Positions 9,709 to 19,020 of a DNA stretch of 64,000 nucleotides are shown here, piece after piece. The position numbers and the translations under genes are program-made. Under the pieces are notes generated by a model that saw only the letters and a program-made list of their open reading frames with translations, was not told where the DNA came from and ran no database searches. Origin of the DNA: Bacteroidota bacterium (lineage in GTDB: Bacteria > Bacteroidota > Bacteroidia > B-17B0 > Aurantibacillaceae); assembly GCA_018267825.1 (NCBI GenBank), contig JAFDXR010000003.1, positions 62,001 through 126,000 on the forward strand, given 5' to 3'. Numbering within the stretch: position 1 is the stretch's first letter; each line of letters begins with the position of its first letter.

Positions 9709-10479
9709 ATGAAGACTAAAGAAGAAATCGTTAACAACTGGCTTCCGCGTTACACAGGCGTGCCTTTGGAAGAGTTCGGGCAATACATTCTGCTCGTTAA
9801 TTTCAGCGATTATGTACACATGTTCGCTAAAATGAACAACGTGGAAGTAAAGGGAACCAACCGCCCGATGATCAGTGCCACAGCCAATAATATTACAATT
9901 ATCAATTTCGGCATGGGCTCCGCCTCTGCCGCTACTATCATGGACCTTTTACAGGCCATTCACCCGAAAGCTGTTTTATTCCTCGGGAAATGCGGTGGAC
10001 TGAAAAAGAAAAACCAGATCGGGGATCTTATTTTACCGATTGCCGCCATCCGTGGCGAAGGAACCAGCAACGATTATTTTCCTGCCGAAGTACCTGCTTT
10101 ACCGGCGTTCAGCCTTCAGAAAGCCATTTCGCATACCATTCGCCGCTTTAACCGCGACTACTGGACCGGCACGGTATATACCACCAACCGCCGTGTGTGG
10201 GAGCATGACGAAGAGTTTAAAGAATACCTGCGTGTATTAAGAGCTATGGCTATTGATATGGAAACAGCCACTATTTTCTCCGTAGGATTTCATAATGAAA
10301 TTCCAACCGGTGCTCTCCTCCTTGTTTCCGATCAGCCCATGATCCCTGAAGGTGTAAAAACAGAGGCAAGCGATAAAAATGTGACACAGAATTACGTAAA
10401 TGAGCATCTCCACATTGGTATCGATGCCCTGAAAGAGTTATTGAACAAAGGCGAAACCGTAAAACACCTGCGTTTCTAA
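9709..10479 (+). CDS. amn: AMP nucleosidase
   Basis: A cytoplasmic enzyme of 256 residues that hydrolyses AMP to adenine and ribose 5-phosphate, helping balance the purine pool. It belongs to the nucleoside phosphorylase superfamily: FGMGSASAATIMD, LFLGKCGGLKKK and a late IDMETATIFSVGF segment with the substrate-binding Met-Glu pair. The length fits the short Bacteroidota form rather than the longer enterobacterial enzyme. I chose ATG 9709 (MKTKEEIVNNW); an in-frame TTG at 9688 overlaps the -7 element. MeaB follows after 14 bases and may be cotranscribed. Confidence 0.92.
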   Translation: MKTKEEIVNNWLPRYTGVPLEEFGQYILLVNFSDYVHMFAKMNNVEVKGTNRPMISATANNITIINFGMGSASAATIMDLLQAIHPKAVLFLGKCGGLKKKNQIGDLILPIAAIRGEGTSNDYFPAEVPALPAFSLQKAISHTIRRFNRDYWTGTVYTTNRRVWEHDEEFKEYLRVLRAMAIDMETATIFSVGFHNEIPTGALLLVSDQPMIPEGVKTEASDKNVTQNYVNEHLHIGIDALKELLNKGETVKHLRF

Positions 10480-10493
10480 TCCGGTTCCTGCGG

Positions 10494-11474
10494 TTGAAAA
10501 AAAACACCGATATACAAGAATACATTGACGGCATTTTATCCGGAAACATTTCCCTGGTGAGCCGTGCCATTACACTGGTTGAATCAACACGCCCGGAACA
10601 CCGGGAGCTTGCCCAACAAATTATCGATGCTATTATTCCGCACAGCGGAAAGTCTTTCAGGCTGGGCATTACCGGCGTGCCCGGTGTTGGCAAAAGTACT
10701 TTCATTGAAAGCTTTGGCATGCAGATCATTGAAAAAGGTTTCAGGCTGGCTGTGCTGGCTATTGATCCAAGCAGCCAGAAAAGCAAGGGCAGTATTCTCG
10801 GCGATAAAACCCGCATGGAGAAATTATCAGCACACCCCGCAGCTTTTATACGCCCTTCGCCGAGTGCCGGAAGCCTGGGCGGGGTAGCCCGTAAAACCAA
10901 AGAAACCATCATTATCTGCGAAGCAGCAGGTTTCAACTACATCATTGTGGAAACAGTGGGTGTAGGACAAAGTGAAACAGCCGTACAACAACTCACCGAT
11001 TTTTTCCTGTTGCTGATGCTTGCCGGAGCCGGCGATGAACTGCAGGGTATAAAACGGGGCATTATGGAAATGGCCGACGGCATGGCAATTACCAAAGCCG
11101 ATGGCAGTAATATTGAAAAAGCCAAAGCAGCCCGCGGTGAATATGCCAGGGCACTTCACCTGTTTCCTCCTTCAGAGAGTGGTTTTATTCCACAGGTACT
11201 TACCTGCTCCAGTGTTAATAATGCGGGCATTGAAGAAGTATATAATATGATAGATGCCTATCACCGGCATACGATCAGCAATGATTATTTCCATAAAAAA
11301 AGGGAGCAACAAAATCAGCATTGGCTTCATCAGACCATTGACGACATGCTGAAACAAAGGTTCTATGATCATCCCGAAATCCGGAAAACCCTGCTGCACC
11401 TGGAACAGGAGCTCAGCAAAAATCAGATCAGTCCGTATAAGGCAGCTACTGAACTTCTTAAAAAATTCCGGTAA
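10494..11474 (+). CDS. meaB: Methylmalonyl-CoA mutase-associated GTPase MeaB
   Basis: A cytoplasmic P-loop GTPase of 326 residues of the MeaB/ArgK family, which gates delivery of adenosylcobalamin to methylmalonyl-CoA mutase and protects that enzyme. Visible motifs are the Walker A GVPGVGKST, LAIDPSSQKSKGSILGDKTRM (switch and base regions), VETVGVGQSE and TKADGSN, a form of the guanine-specificity motif. The start is TTG at 10494 because no suitable ATG precedes the P-loop at the correct distance. The mutase genes are not in the window. The presence of MeaB implies B12-dependent propionate or branched-chain metabolism. Confidence 0.95.
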   Translation: MKKNTDIQEYIDGILSGNISLVSRAITLVESTRPEHRELAQQIIDAIIPHSGKSFRLGITGVPGVGKSTFIESFGMQIIEKGFRLAVLAIDPSSQKSKGSILGDKTRMEKLSAHPAAFIRPSPSAGSLGGVARKTKETIIICEAAGFNYIIVETVGVGQSETAVQQLTDFFLLLMLAGAGDELQGIKRGIMEMADGMAITKADGSNIEKAKAARGEYARALHLFPPSESGFIPQVLTCSSVNNAGIEEVYNMIDAYHRHTISNDYFHKKREQQNQHWLHQTIDDMLKQRFYDHPEIRKTLLHLEQELSKNQISPYKAATELLKKFR

Positions 11475-11479
11475 TCTCT

Positions 11480-12172
11480 TTATTCTTTTCTGTTTGTTTT
11501 GCTCTCGCTGCGCTCCGAATCGCCCTTCAAAAACCATGAAGATACGAATGCCGTGAAGGTCCCGAAAAGGCCCACTCCCACTGTCATCAGGATTGCGGCA
11601 ATAATACGGCCTTCGGTTGTAACCGGATATTTATCGCCATAACCAACGGTTGTCATAGTTACATAAGACCACCAGATAGCATCTCCCGCCGTTTTGATAT
11701 TGCTGTTGGGTGCGGTTTCGAACTGAAGGATAGCAATGGTTGAAAACAGCAATACCATCACTGCTACAAGTGCAACAGACGTCAGTGTCCCTTTTACACG
11801 GTTACGAAAAACATGTTTAACGATGTGGCGTGTCGAGCGGAATGCACGTATCAATCGAATAATACGGATGGCTCGTAACAAACGGCCAGCACGCATAAAA
11901 TCGAATGTGGGAATACTTGCCACAATATCGATCCAGCCCCAGCGCATATAACGCCATTTATTCGGCGCACGGCGAAACTGAACAATAAAATCAATAAGGA
12001 ATACCATACAGATCCCATTGTCGATGTAACTCAGAGCTTTTGAAATTTCGGGCGGCAGATGAAAGAAGGTATCTATCAACAAAGCCACCAGAACATATAT
12101 TGATAGCAACAATACCAGGAAATTCAAAAAACCCAGTTCATTCTGACCGTTTTCATCCTGCTTTACTTCCAT
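11480..12172 (-). CDS. Voltage-gated potassium channel-like protein
   Basis: An inner-membrane protein of 230 residues with six predicted helices. The fourth helix is rich in evenly spaced arginines (RAGRLLRAIRIIRLIRAFR), typical of a voltage sensor, and the pore loop has the potassium filter TVGYGDKYP. There is no cytoplasmic regulatory domain, only a short charged tail (GDSERSESKTNRKE). It is directly downstream (27 bases) of a CASTOR/POLLUX-type channel gene on the same strand, so the two are probably cotranscribed. It converges with meaB, with a gap of 5 bases. Confidence 0.92.
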   Translation of the reverse strand: MEVKQDENGQNELGFLNFLVLLLSIYVLVALLIDTFFHLPPEISKALSYIDNGICMVFLIDFIVQFRRAPNKWRYMRWGWIDIVASIPTFDFMRAGRLLRAIRIIRLIRAFRSTRHIVKHVFRNRVKGTLTSVALVAVMVLLFSTIAILQFETAPNSNIKTAGDAIWWSYVTMTTVGYGDKYPVTTEGRIIAAILMTVGVGLFGTFTAFVSSWFLKGDSERSESKTNRKE

Positions 12173-12199
12173 GCCTCTGTTTTCTTACGCCCTGTATTT

Positions 12200-14101
12200 T
12201 TAATCTTCTGCCAGTACAATTAATTTATCCTGCTCACTGAATGTTACCTTCTCGCTCTTTGCCGGATTTACGGTAACACCATACGCACTGGCACTGTCAT
12301 TACTTTTGGATATGAGTCTGTAACCAATGGCTGTCTCATTTTTAAGTGCCGCACTTTCCACCAATGTATAAAAATCAACGGGTACTCCCGGCTTCACGTA
12401 ATTCGTCACAGGTTTCAGGTACATTTCAGAACCTTCTGCTTCAAACAGGATATCATACACTTTTTTCAGTGCTTTGTTTTCGGAGAGCTGACTGAGCATC
12501 AGGCTCACCAGGTTATCGCTGACAATAAAATCGTCGGCCTTGGCAACATCGGCCAGTTCGCGGTTTCGCATATCGAGCATTTCGCTCACGATATTAAAAT
12601 CCTTACGGTGCTGTTCGCTCAGATTGCGCAGATGCAACAGGCAGATCAGTGTTTTGGCATCGCTTTCCTGAACACCGAGATCGCCCATGTAACTTAATAA
12701 GATAATGTGGTCGAAGGTTTCCGGGTGAATTTCCTGAAGGGTGCGGCGGTCGTTGATATCACCCCTGTAATAGGTGATGCGCTGCCTTTTCAGACTTTGT
12801 TGCAGGTATGCTACATCTGCTTCCACCGTGTCGGATATTGCCATGACGGATACCCTGGAGCCCTCCGGCACATAATTATCGAGTTCTTCCAGGATCCGTT
12901 TACCCCGTGCATTCCATCCCAGGATAAGGGTACTTTCCGTTTTAGATACGGTGGCTGAACCGGCGTGGAAAAGTGTTGCATCGAATTGCGAAGGCTTTTT
13001 CCCGTTCATCACTACAGTATCATCGTCCTCGCTGATGGCAATAACCTGGTCGTTCTTTCCGAATACAGTATCCATCGGTGGATTGATCATCACTTTTCCG
13101 GCATGCGTATAAACACCTATGATCGCAGAATCTTCATAGGCATGAAGAGCCTCTTTATATGTTTTTCCTTCGAGCGCCGGTTCATGCTGAAAATAAATTT
13201 CATCGCCTTCAAACTGGAGCAGATCCGAATACACAATACTCAGGCCCGACTGGCGGCAGGTTTGGGCTGTAACGCGTGAGATAAGCTCTGCACTCAGTAC
13301 ATATACAGCCTCGTTGTTTCCAACAAGTTCAGCGGCTTCCATATTACCGGGATCTTTTATTTCGGCCACGATATGATACGGTTCCTGCCTGCGGTTTTTA
13401 CCATTCGTAAGCGCCAGCACCGATTTAATAACATGGGTATCTGAATTTTCATGTTCGGGTGCAAGTACAATGATACTGCGTGCTTCGTTGGGGTTCACAA
13501 CGGTGATATCGCTGCTCTCGAGCGGGCTCCCGCTGCGGCAGATGATTCGCGTATTTCCGAAATGCTCCACTTTATTCCGTATTTCATCTTCCATCTCCAC
13601 TTTATCGCGATCAGCCAGGATAACAATCGAAGGCTTGCGCTGATTGCTGTTTGCCTCCACCAGTTCCCTAATAATGGAAAACACTTTTTCGCTCCAGCCC
13701 AGGATCAGGGTATGATTGCTTTCCAGTACCCGGGAACGGCCCTTTCTCAGCTCACCGAGCTTCTCATCAATCCCACTGGAGATACTACCAATTAAGATGG
13801 AGATGAGAAAAATACCGGCAATGGTCGCTATGAAACGAACCATCCGGAAAGACCAGCCTTCGTCGCCCCCCATGGTTCCGCTATCGAGGGTTGCCATTAA
13901 ACTCTGCCAGGCGCCTTCAATAAAATCGAGAGGGCCTTCTGCATCCGGACTGCTTTTGATCCCGAATGCAATAATGATTACGGCACACACCAGGATCACC
14001 AGTAAGGAAATAACTGCCAGCCATTTAATCAGGGACATAGGCCCTTTTGACATAACGTTCTCAAAATAATACCGCGTACGTTCTTTTAATGTTGCTTTCA
14101 T
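12200..14101 (-). CDS. CASTOR/POLLUX-type ion channel with two RCK/TrkA-N-like domains
   Basis: A membrane protein of 633 residues. The N-terminal portion has two hydrophobic helices (about 25-47 and 90-110) flanking a pore-loop-like segment (LMATLDSGTMGGDEGW). Two nucleotide-binding Rossmann modules follow, each starting with a similar strand-turn (THTLILGWSEK near 130, STLILGWNARG near 390), as in plant CASTOR/POLLUX (DMI1) and bacterial relatives. The family is thought to gate cation flux through its cytoplasmic ring. It lacks a canonical TVGYG filter, which is normal for the family, so ion selectivity cannot be read from sequence. Confidence 0.88.
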   Translation of the reverse strand: MKATLKERTRYYFENVMSKGPMSLIKWLAVISLLVILVCAVIIIAFGIKSSPDAEGPLDFIEGAWQSLMATLDSGTMGGDEGWSFRMVRFIATIAGIFLISILIGSISSGIDEKLGELRKGRSRVLESNHTLILGWSEKVFSIIRELVEANSNQRKPSIVILADRDKVEMEDEIRNKVEHFGNTRIICRSGSPLESSDITVVNPNEARSIIVLAPEHENSDTHVIKSVLALTNGKNRRQEPYHIVAEIKDPGNMEAAELVGNNEAVYVLSAELISRVTAQTCRQSGLSIVYSDLLQFEGDEIYFQHEPALEGKTYKEALHAYEDSAIIGVYTHAGKVMINPPMDTVFGKNDQVIAISEDDDTVVMNGKKPSQFDATLFHAGSATVSKTESTLILGWNARGKRILEELDNYVPEGSRVSVMAISDTVEADVAYLQQSLKRQRITYYRGDINDRRTLQEIHPETFDHIILLSYMGDLGVQESDAKTLICLLHLRNLSEQHRKDFNIVSEMLDMRNRELADVAKADDFIVSDNLVSLMLSQLSENKALKKVYDILFEAEGSEMYLKPVTNYVKPGVPVDFYTLVESAALKNETAIGYRLISKSNDSASAYGVTVNPAKSEKVTFSEQDKLIVLAED

Positions 14102-14364
14102 AGTCTTTCGCTAAAATTATAGTATCCAAAAGCCCGAATACCGGCCAATGGTGAAACGAAAATACTCATTTCATCCGCCCCGAAAAGTTTTTTGTAAAGG
14201 GTCTTTTTATTATCTTATCCGGTCCCGGGTAACCGTTAAAAAATGCTGTTTTTAGACAAATCCTTGTTATTTCCATATTACAGATGTTCTGAAAGACATG
14301 AAAGGTTTGGTATTTCTTTTTACCAACACATGCAAATCCTTATATTTGGTAATCTTTAGATTCT
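14102..14364. other. Divergent intergenic region
   Basis: This 263-base region separates the channel genes (minus) from the patatin gene (plus). It contains TATATTTG at 14341-14348, a -7-like element 16 bases before the patatin ATG. I see no RNA gene, small coding frame or strong hairpin. Confidence 0.5.
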
Positions 14365-15396
14365 ATGAATTCAGAAATTAAGAAAGTGGGCATTGCCCTC
14401 CAGGGTGGTGGAGCACACGGAGCATTTACCTGGGGCGTACTAGACAGGTTACTCGAAGTTGAAGAGATTGTGGCAGAAGGAATGTGCGGAACCAGCGCCG
14501 GTGCTATCAATGCTGTTACCTGTGCTTATGGTTTACATATAGGCGGTCCGAAAAAAGCCAAAGAACTTCTTGAAAAACTCTGGCGCCAGGTTGCTGCCAG
14601 CGGCAGTTATTTCTTTAAGCCGGGCATGTACGACAAAACCTTTGGAGGCGGCGATATATACAACTCTCCGGGATACATCTGGTTTAACACCATTTCCCAG
14701 TTCATGTCGCCCTATAACTTCAACCCTTTTAATTACAACCCGCTCCGCGACATTCTGAATAACCTGATCGACTTCAAGGAATTACAGTTGTACAACAAAA
14801 AGAAATTATTTATCTGCGCCACCAATGTTAAAACCAATCGCGCCAAAATCTTCACCAATAAGGAAATTACAGTAGATGCCGTGCTTGCTTCAGCCTGCCT
14901 GCCGTTTCTATTCCAGGCCGTTGAAATTGAGGGCGAGTATTACTGGGATGGTGGTTATATGGGAAATCCCCCTATTTTCCCGATTATCGAAGACACGAAT
15001 ATCAAGGATATTGTACTGATCAAGATCAATTCCATCAACATTAATTCGGTACCAACCACTGCACGCGATATTGCCGACCGTGTCAATGAAATATCATTCA
15101 ACAGCAGTCTCATTAATGAAATGAAATTAATACACTACCGCAACGAGCTTTTACGCAGCGGTGTGTTAAAAGTTGATAATAAAGCAAACCGCGAAATATT
15201 TATACATACCATTTCGGGCTACCAGGCTCTAAGCCAGATGAATTACAGCAGTAAGATGAATACCTCCTGGGATTTTCTGCTTAGTTTGAAGGAAAAAGGG
15301 CGCCAGATTGCATCACATTGGCTTGAATCCGATTTCAAAGAAGTCGGATTAAAGTCTACCTTTGACGTGGAAGAGCATTTCTTCGGAAAATTTTAA
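14365..15396 (+). CDS. Patatin-like phospholipase
   Basis: A 343-residue acyl hydrolase. It has the glycine-rich oxyanion motif GGGAHGAF near residue 12, the nucleophile elbow GTSAG near residue 43, and the catalytic aspartate in DGGYMGNPP. No signal peptide is present, so it acts in the cytoplasm or at the inner membrane face; the substrate is probably an acyl-phospholipid but is not proved. Its stop codon overlaps the ATG of the porin gene (TAATG), which implies translational coupling and a shared envelope-lipid or outer-membrane role. Confidence 0.92.
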   Translation: MNSEIKKVGIALQGGGAHGAFTWGVLDRLLEVEEIVAEGMCGTSAGAINAVTCAYGLHIGGPKKAKELLEKLWRQVAASGSYFFKPGMYDKTFGGGDIYNSPGYIWFNTISQFMSPYNFNPFNYNPLRDILNNLIDFKELQLYNKKKLFICATNVKTNRAKIFTNKEITVDAVLASACLPFLFQAVEIEGEYYWDGGYMGNPPIFPIIEDTNIKDIVLIKINSININSVPTTARDIADRVNEISFNSSLINEMKLIHYRNELLRSGVLKVDNKANREIFIHTISGYQALSQMNYSSKMNTSWDFLLSLKEKGRQIASHWLESDFKEVGLKSTFDVEEHFFGKF

Positions 15397-17258
15397 TGGT
15401 GAGCTTTTTCACACAAATAACACCGACATACACCTTTCAAAAACTGCCGGCACTGCTGGTATTGTTATTGGTATGCTCCTTTGTAAACGCACAGGATGTT
15501 AAGTATGTCACCGATCCCTCTTACCTGCAGGCACACAACAGTGCCAGTTCCACCTTCGAAAACAAGGGGCTCGATACCACGATCCGGAATTTTCAGAACT
15601 ATTACCCCCGGAATACAAACGGTCACTTTGGTGTTCCGTCTGCATCACTGCTGCTGAAATACACCAAACGTTCCATGGGCTTTAAACTCTACGATCTGCC
15701 TTATGCCAACGATTTGATCCGGGATGAGGATGTTTTGTTTTACCAGACCAAAGGCCCTTATGCCAGCCTCACCGGTATTGCCGGCACACGGAAAGAAGAA
15801 TGGTTCCGTCTTTTGTTCTCACATTCCTTCAAGAATAAAGTAAACCTCACGGTTGTTTTCAATCGCTACGGAGGCATCGGTTTTTATAAACGCCAGCAGA
15901 GCTTCACGAATAATTTTTACACCTCATCCAATTACACCTCATCAAACGGGCGTGCGGGCTATAATGCCTATTTTCTCTTCAACAAACTGAAACACCAGGA
16001 AAACGGGGGCATAAAAAATGACACGGCTTTTCTGAACAAACCGACTATCACCAAGGAACTTCTTCCGGTTAATATTTCGGCCGGACGCCGTACAAACCGC
16101 CAGATGAGCGTATATGCAAATCCATGGTTACGCCTCAATAAAACAGAAGACTCCACCACCCTGCTTTCGCACTTCATCGATTATGAATTCAGGTATCATG
16201 GCGACTTCTACTCATACAATGACCAGGCGCCGGCAAGTGACGGTTTCTATAAGGTATTTTACCTTGATACAACGCGGACACATGATTCCACACATGTATT
16301 GCAGTTCCATAACGGTATTAATTATACACTGCGTATTAACCCGTTGAAGCTAACGGCAAAAATTGGTTATGCCAATGAGTATACGATTGTTCATCAGCAT
16401 AACGATAGCCTGATTCAGAATAATCTCCTGCTGACCAATGTGACCTATACACGCAAACGTTATGTTGTAAACCTCAACAGTCATTACGTTGCTACAGGTT
16501 CCAACAAACAGGATTACCAGGTAGAACTTGCCAATAACCTGATGCTGAAAGGACCATCCAAATGGAAAGACCCGATTATTCTTTCGTTGAAATTGATGTC
16601 TGAACAAAGGCATCCGGATTACATTTACAATCAGTGGTACAGTAATCATTTCATCTGGAATAAATCATTTACCCCGGTTCAAACGCAGCAGGCGCAGCTG
16701 GATTTCTACAGCCGAGATCTCTGGTTGAGCGGTGGTGCCATGATTCAGAATATTAAAAATTACCTTTTCTTTAATTCATTGGCGCGTTCCGATCAATATG
16801 ACGGCACGATTCAGAATATGTCCTTTTATCTGAAAAAAGACCTGCTGATTGCAAAACACCTGGGCTTTGATAACAGCGTGACTTACCAGTACACATCCGA
16901 CACCAATGTTGTACGGATTCCTTCGTGGGCGGCACGCAGTGCCCTTTATTACCAGGGTAACCTGTTCCGGAAAAGCCTTTGGTTACAAATCGGATTTCAG
17001 GGCGAATATTACAGTCGATTTACCAGCTATGCCTATATGCCTGCCACCAATGTTTATTACCTGCAGTCAACAAACCGCGCGGGCAATTATCCGTTCATTG
17101 ATTTTTTCCTCACAGCGCGTATTAAACCGGTTCGTTTCTTTGTGAAGATAGATCACGTATTCCAGGGCTTGCTTGGCACCAATTATTCATTGGGCTCCGG
17201 TTATCTGCAAGCCGACCGCACCTTTAAGTTTGGTGTAAACTGGGTATTCTTCGATTAA
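15396..17258 (+). CDS. Putative outer-membrane porin
   Basis: A 620-residue protein with a signal peptide (LLVLLLVCSFVNAQD) and a long run of alternating aromatic and polar beta-strand segments ending in FGVNWVFFD, a terminal aromatic strand expected of an outer-membrane barrel. The pattern resembles the Bacteroidota putative-porin family. It overlaps the patatin gene by one base. The true start could be the ATG at 15396; a later start would lose the hydrophobic signal. The transported substrate is unknown. Confidence 0.8.
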   Translation: MVSFFTQITPTYTFQKLPALLVLLLVCSFVNAQDVKYVTDPSYLQAHNSASSTFENKGLDTTIRNFQNYYPRNTNGHFGVPSASLLLKYTKRSMGFKLYDLPYANDLIRDEDVLFYQTKGPYASLTGIAGTRKEEWFRLLFSHSFKNKVNLTVVFNRYGGIGFYKRQQSFTNNFYTSSNYTSSNGRAGYNAYFLFNKLKHQENGGIKNDTAFLNKPTITKELLPVNISAGRRTNRQMSVYANPWLRLNKTEDSTTLLSHFIDYEFRYHGDFYSYNDQAPASDGFYKVFYLDTTRTHDSTHVLQFHNGINYTLRINPLKLTAKIGYANEYTIVHQHNDSLIQNNLLLTNVTYTRKRYVVNLNSHYVATGSNKQDYQVELANNLMLKGPSKWKDPIILSLKLMSEQRHPDYIYNQWYSNHFIWNKSFTPVQTQQAQLDFYSRDLWLSGGAMIQNIKNYLFFNSLARSDQYDGTIQNMSFYLKKDLLIAKHLGFDNSVTYQYTSDTNVVRIPSWAARSALYYQGNLFRKSLWLQIGFQGEYYSRFTSYAYMPATNVYYLQSTNRAGNYPFIDFFLTARIKPVRFFVKIDHVFQGLLGTNYSLGSGYLQADRTFKFGVNWVFFD

Positions 17259-17261
17259 TAT

Positions 17262-18161
17262 TTAAGCGTCTGCTTTTTTAGGGGGCTTCATGCTGGCCAG
17301 GTAAACACCGGCAATAATCAGGCATCCCGATAAGATCTTAATGGGCGTAAGGTTATCTTTTCCCATGAGCATCGCAAACAGTGTAGCCAGAAAAGGCTGA
17401 GCATATATATACATACTCACCACCGAAGAACTCAGGGTCTTCAGCGCATAGGTATTTAAAAAATAAGCCAGGAAGGTAGTTGCTACAATAACGAAACCAA
17501 TGGCGAAATAAACCTGTGCACTGAGTTCACTCCATTTTATGGCCAGCACATCGGCTGTACCAAACGGTGCGAAAAAAATAAAACCAAACAGAAAAACCCA
17601 TTTCATGACAGTCACCGTATGGTATTTCTGCATGAATGGTCGCGACATCACAATAAAAACCGCCCACGACAGGGAATTTATCAAGGTCATGATATCTCCC
17701 ACAACTGTTTCGCTCCCAAAGGAAAAACTTCCTTTAAACAAAAGCAGGATCATGGCACCAACAATACCCAGGAGCAAGCCCGACAATTTATAAACGGTGA
17801 TTTTTTCGCGGGCAATGATCCAGGTAAACACAATCACCACAATGGGATTAGAAACCATAATAATAGCCGAATTTATAGGCTTTGTAAGACTGAGTCCGTA
17901 TATAAAAAAACCCTGATTCACGGCCACACCAAACAGAGCCAGAAGCATCATGTGTTTAAAATCTTTCTTCTCAAGAGGATGCGTTTTAATGAACACGGAT
18001 ACAGTCCAGAATAAAATACAAGCCCCTGTAATGCGCAGCATAACAAGTCCGAGGGGCTGCACATGCAATGGCATGAGGTCTTTGGCAATGGAATAATTCA
18101 GGGCGTAAATAACCTGGGCAGCAAACAGTGAGAGATGAGCTTTGAACGTGTTATTATTCAT
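17262..18161 (-). CDS. EamA/DMT-family transporter
   Basis: An inner-membrane protein of 299 residues with about ten helices and the internal two-fold repeat of EamA transporters (first half ends near MVSNPIVVIVFTW, second half near AQPFLATLFAMLMG). It probably exports a small metabolite or amino acid; the substrate cannot be told. I chose ATG 18161 (MNNNTFKAHL); the upstream TTG adds only four residues. It converges with the porin gene, with a gap of three bases, and is divergent from the binding-protein gene at 18226. Confidence 0.9.
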   Translation of the reverse strand: MNNNTFKAHLSLFAAQVIYALNYSIAKDLMPLHVQPLGLVMLRITGACILFWTVSVFIKTHPLEKKDFKHMMLLALFGVAVNQGFFIYGLSLTKPINSAIIMVSNPIVVIVFTWIIAREKITVYKLSGLLLGIVGAMILLLFKGSFSFGSETVVGDIMTLINSLSWAVFIVMSRPFMQKYHTVTVMKWVFLFGFIFFAPFGTADVLAIKWSELSAQVYFAIGFVIVATTFLAYFLNTYALKTLSSSVVSMYIYAQPFLATLFAMLMGKDNLTPIKILSGCLIIAGVYLASMKPPKKADA

Positions 18162-18225
18162 TCGGAAGCACAAAGATGTGCAATAAAATTTACTTTATGC
18201 GTCATATTTTACGAACTTCGCTGTG

Positions 18226-19020
18226 ATGCAGTTTACCGATCAGCTACACAGAACCATAACCCTGGATACTCCTCCGAAACGTATCATTTCGCTGGTACCG
18301 TCCCAGTCTGAATTACTCTGGGATCTGGGGCTCCGGGAGGAGCTTGCCGGTATTACCAAATTCTGTATCCATCCGGAGCTCATGTTCCGCCATGTGGCCC
18401 GTGTGGGTGGTACAAAAACACTTGATTTTGATAAAATACGGGCGATCGGACCCGACCTTATTATTGGCAATAAAGAGGAAAATGAGCAGGCCCAGATCGA
18501 AAAACTGATGGAAGAGTTCACGGTATGGATGAGCGATATCACTACGTATGCACAGGCGCTCGACATGATCGGAAAAGTGGGGAAACTCACAAACCGTAGC
18601 AATAAAGCAAAATCGCTGGTACACGAAATTTCGTCGGCCTTTCAATACCTTCCTCACTTACCCGAACCAGCCGGTCGGGTATTATACCTTATCTGGAGAG
18701 ACCCCTATATGGCAGCAGGAAACGAAACGTTTATCAACAACATGATAACCCGTATGGGACTCAGCAATGTATTTAACGACAGTGAAAACCGTTATCCCGA
18801 AGTAACTGAAGCAACCATTAAAGCGCTTGATCCCGACTTTGTATTTCTGTCGTCAGAGCCCTACCCTTTCAAAGACAAGCACATCAGCGAACTTCAATCG
18901 CTGCTTCCACGGGCAAAAATCATGCTTGTCGACGGTGAACTCTTCAGCTGGTACGGCAGTCGTTTGCGGAAAACACCTGCATACCTTCACAAATTACAAA
19001 TGACTCTTCAGGGGACGTGA
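18226..19020 (+). CDS. BtuF/helical-backbone metal-receptor-like binding protein without signal peptide
   Basis: A 264-residue protein of the periplasmic binding-protein family for cobalamin, heme or siderophores: RIISLVPSQSELLWDLG near the N-terminus, GGTKTLDFDKIRAIGPDLII in the first lobe and a second lobe with DPDFVFLSSEPYPF. The start at 18226 leaves no signal peptide or lipobox and no upstream in-frame start would supply one. It therefore looks cytoplasmic, unlike typical members. No permease or ATPase gene is adjacent. Cobalamin scavenging would fit the nearby meaB but is only a suggestion. Confidence 0.85.
   Translation: MQFTDQLHRTITLDTPPKRIISLVPSQSELLWDLGLREELAGITKFCIHPELMFRHVARVGGTKTLDFDKIRAIGPDLIIGNKEENEQAQIEKLMEEFTVWMSDITTYAQALDMIGKVGKLTNRSNKAKSLVHEISSAFQYLPHLPEPAGRVLYLIWRDPYMAAGNETFINNMITRMGLSNVFNDSENRYPEVTEATIKALDPDFVFLSSEPYPFKDKHISELQSLLPRAKIMLVDGELFSWYGSRLRKTPAYLHKLQMTLQGT

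Noticed and set aside
14102-14364. Possible B12 riboswitch or tRNA in the larger gaps
   Set aside because: I looked for conserved cobalamin-box and tRNA T-arm patterns in this gap and in 48942-49360 and saw none.
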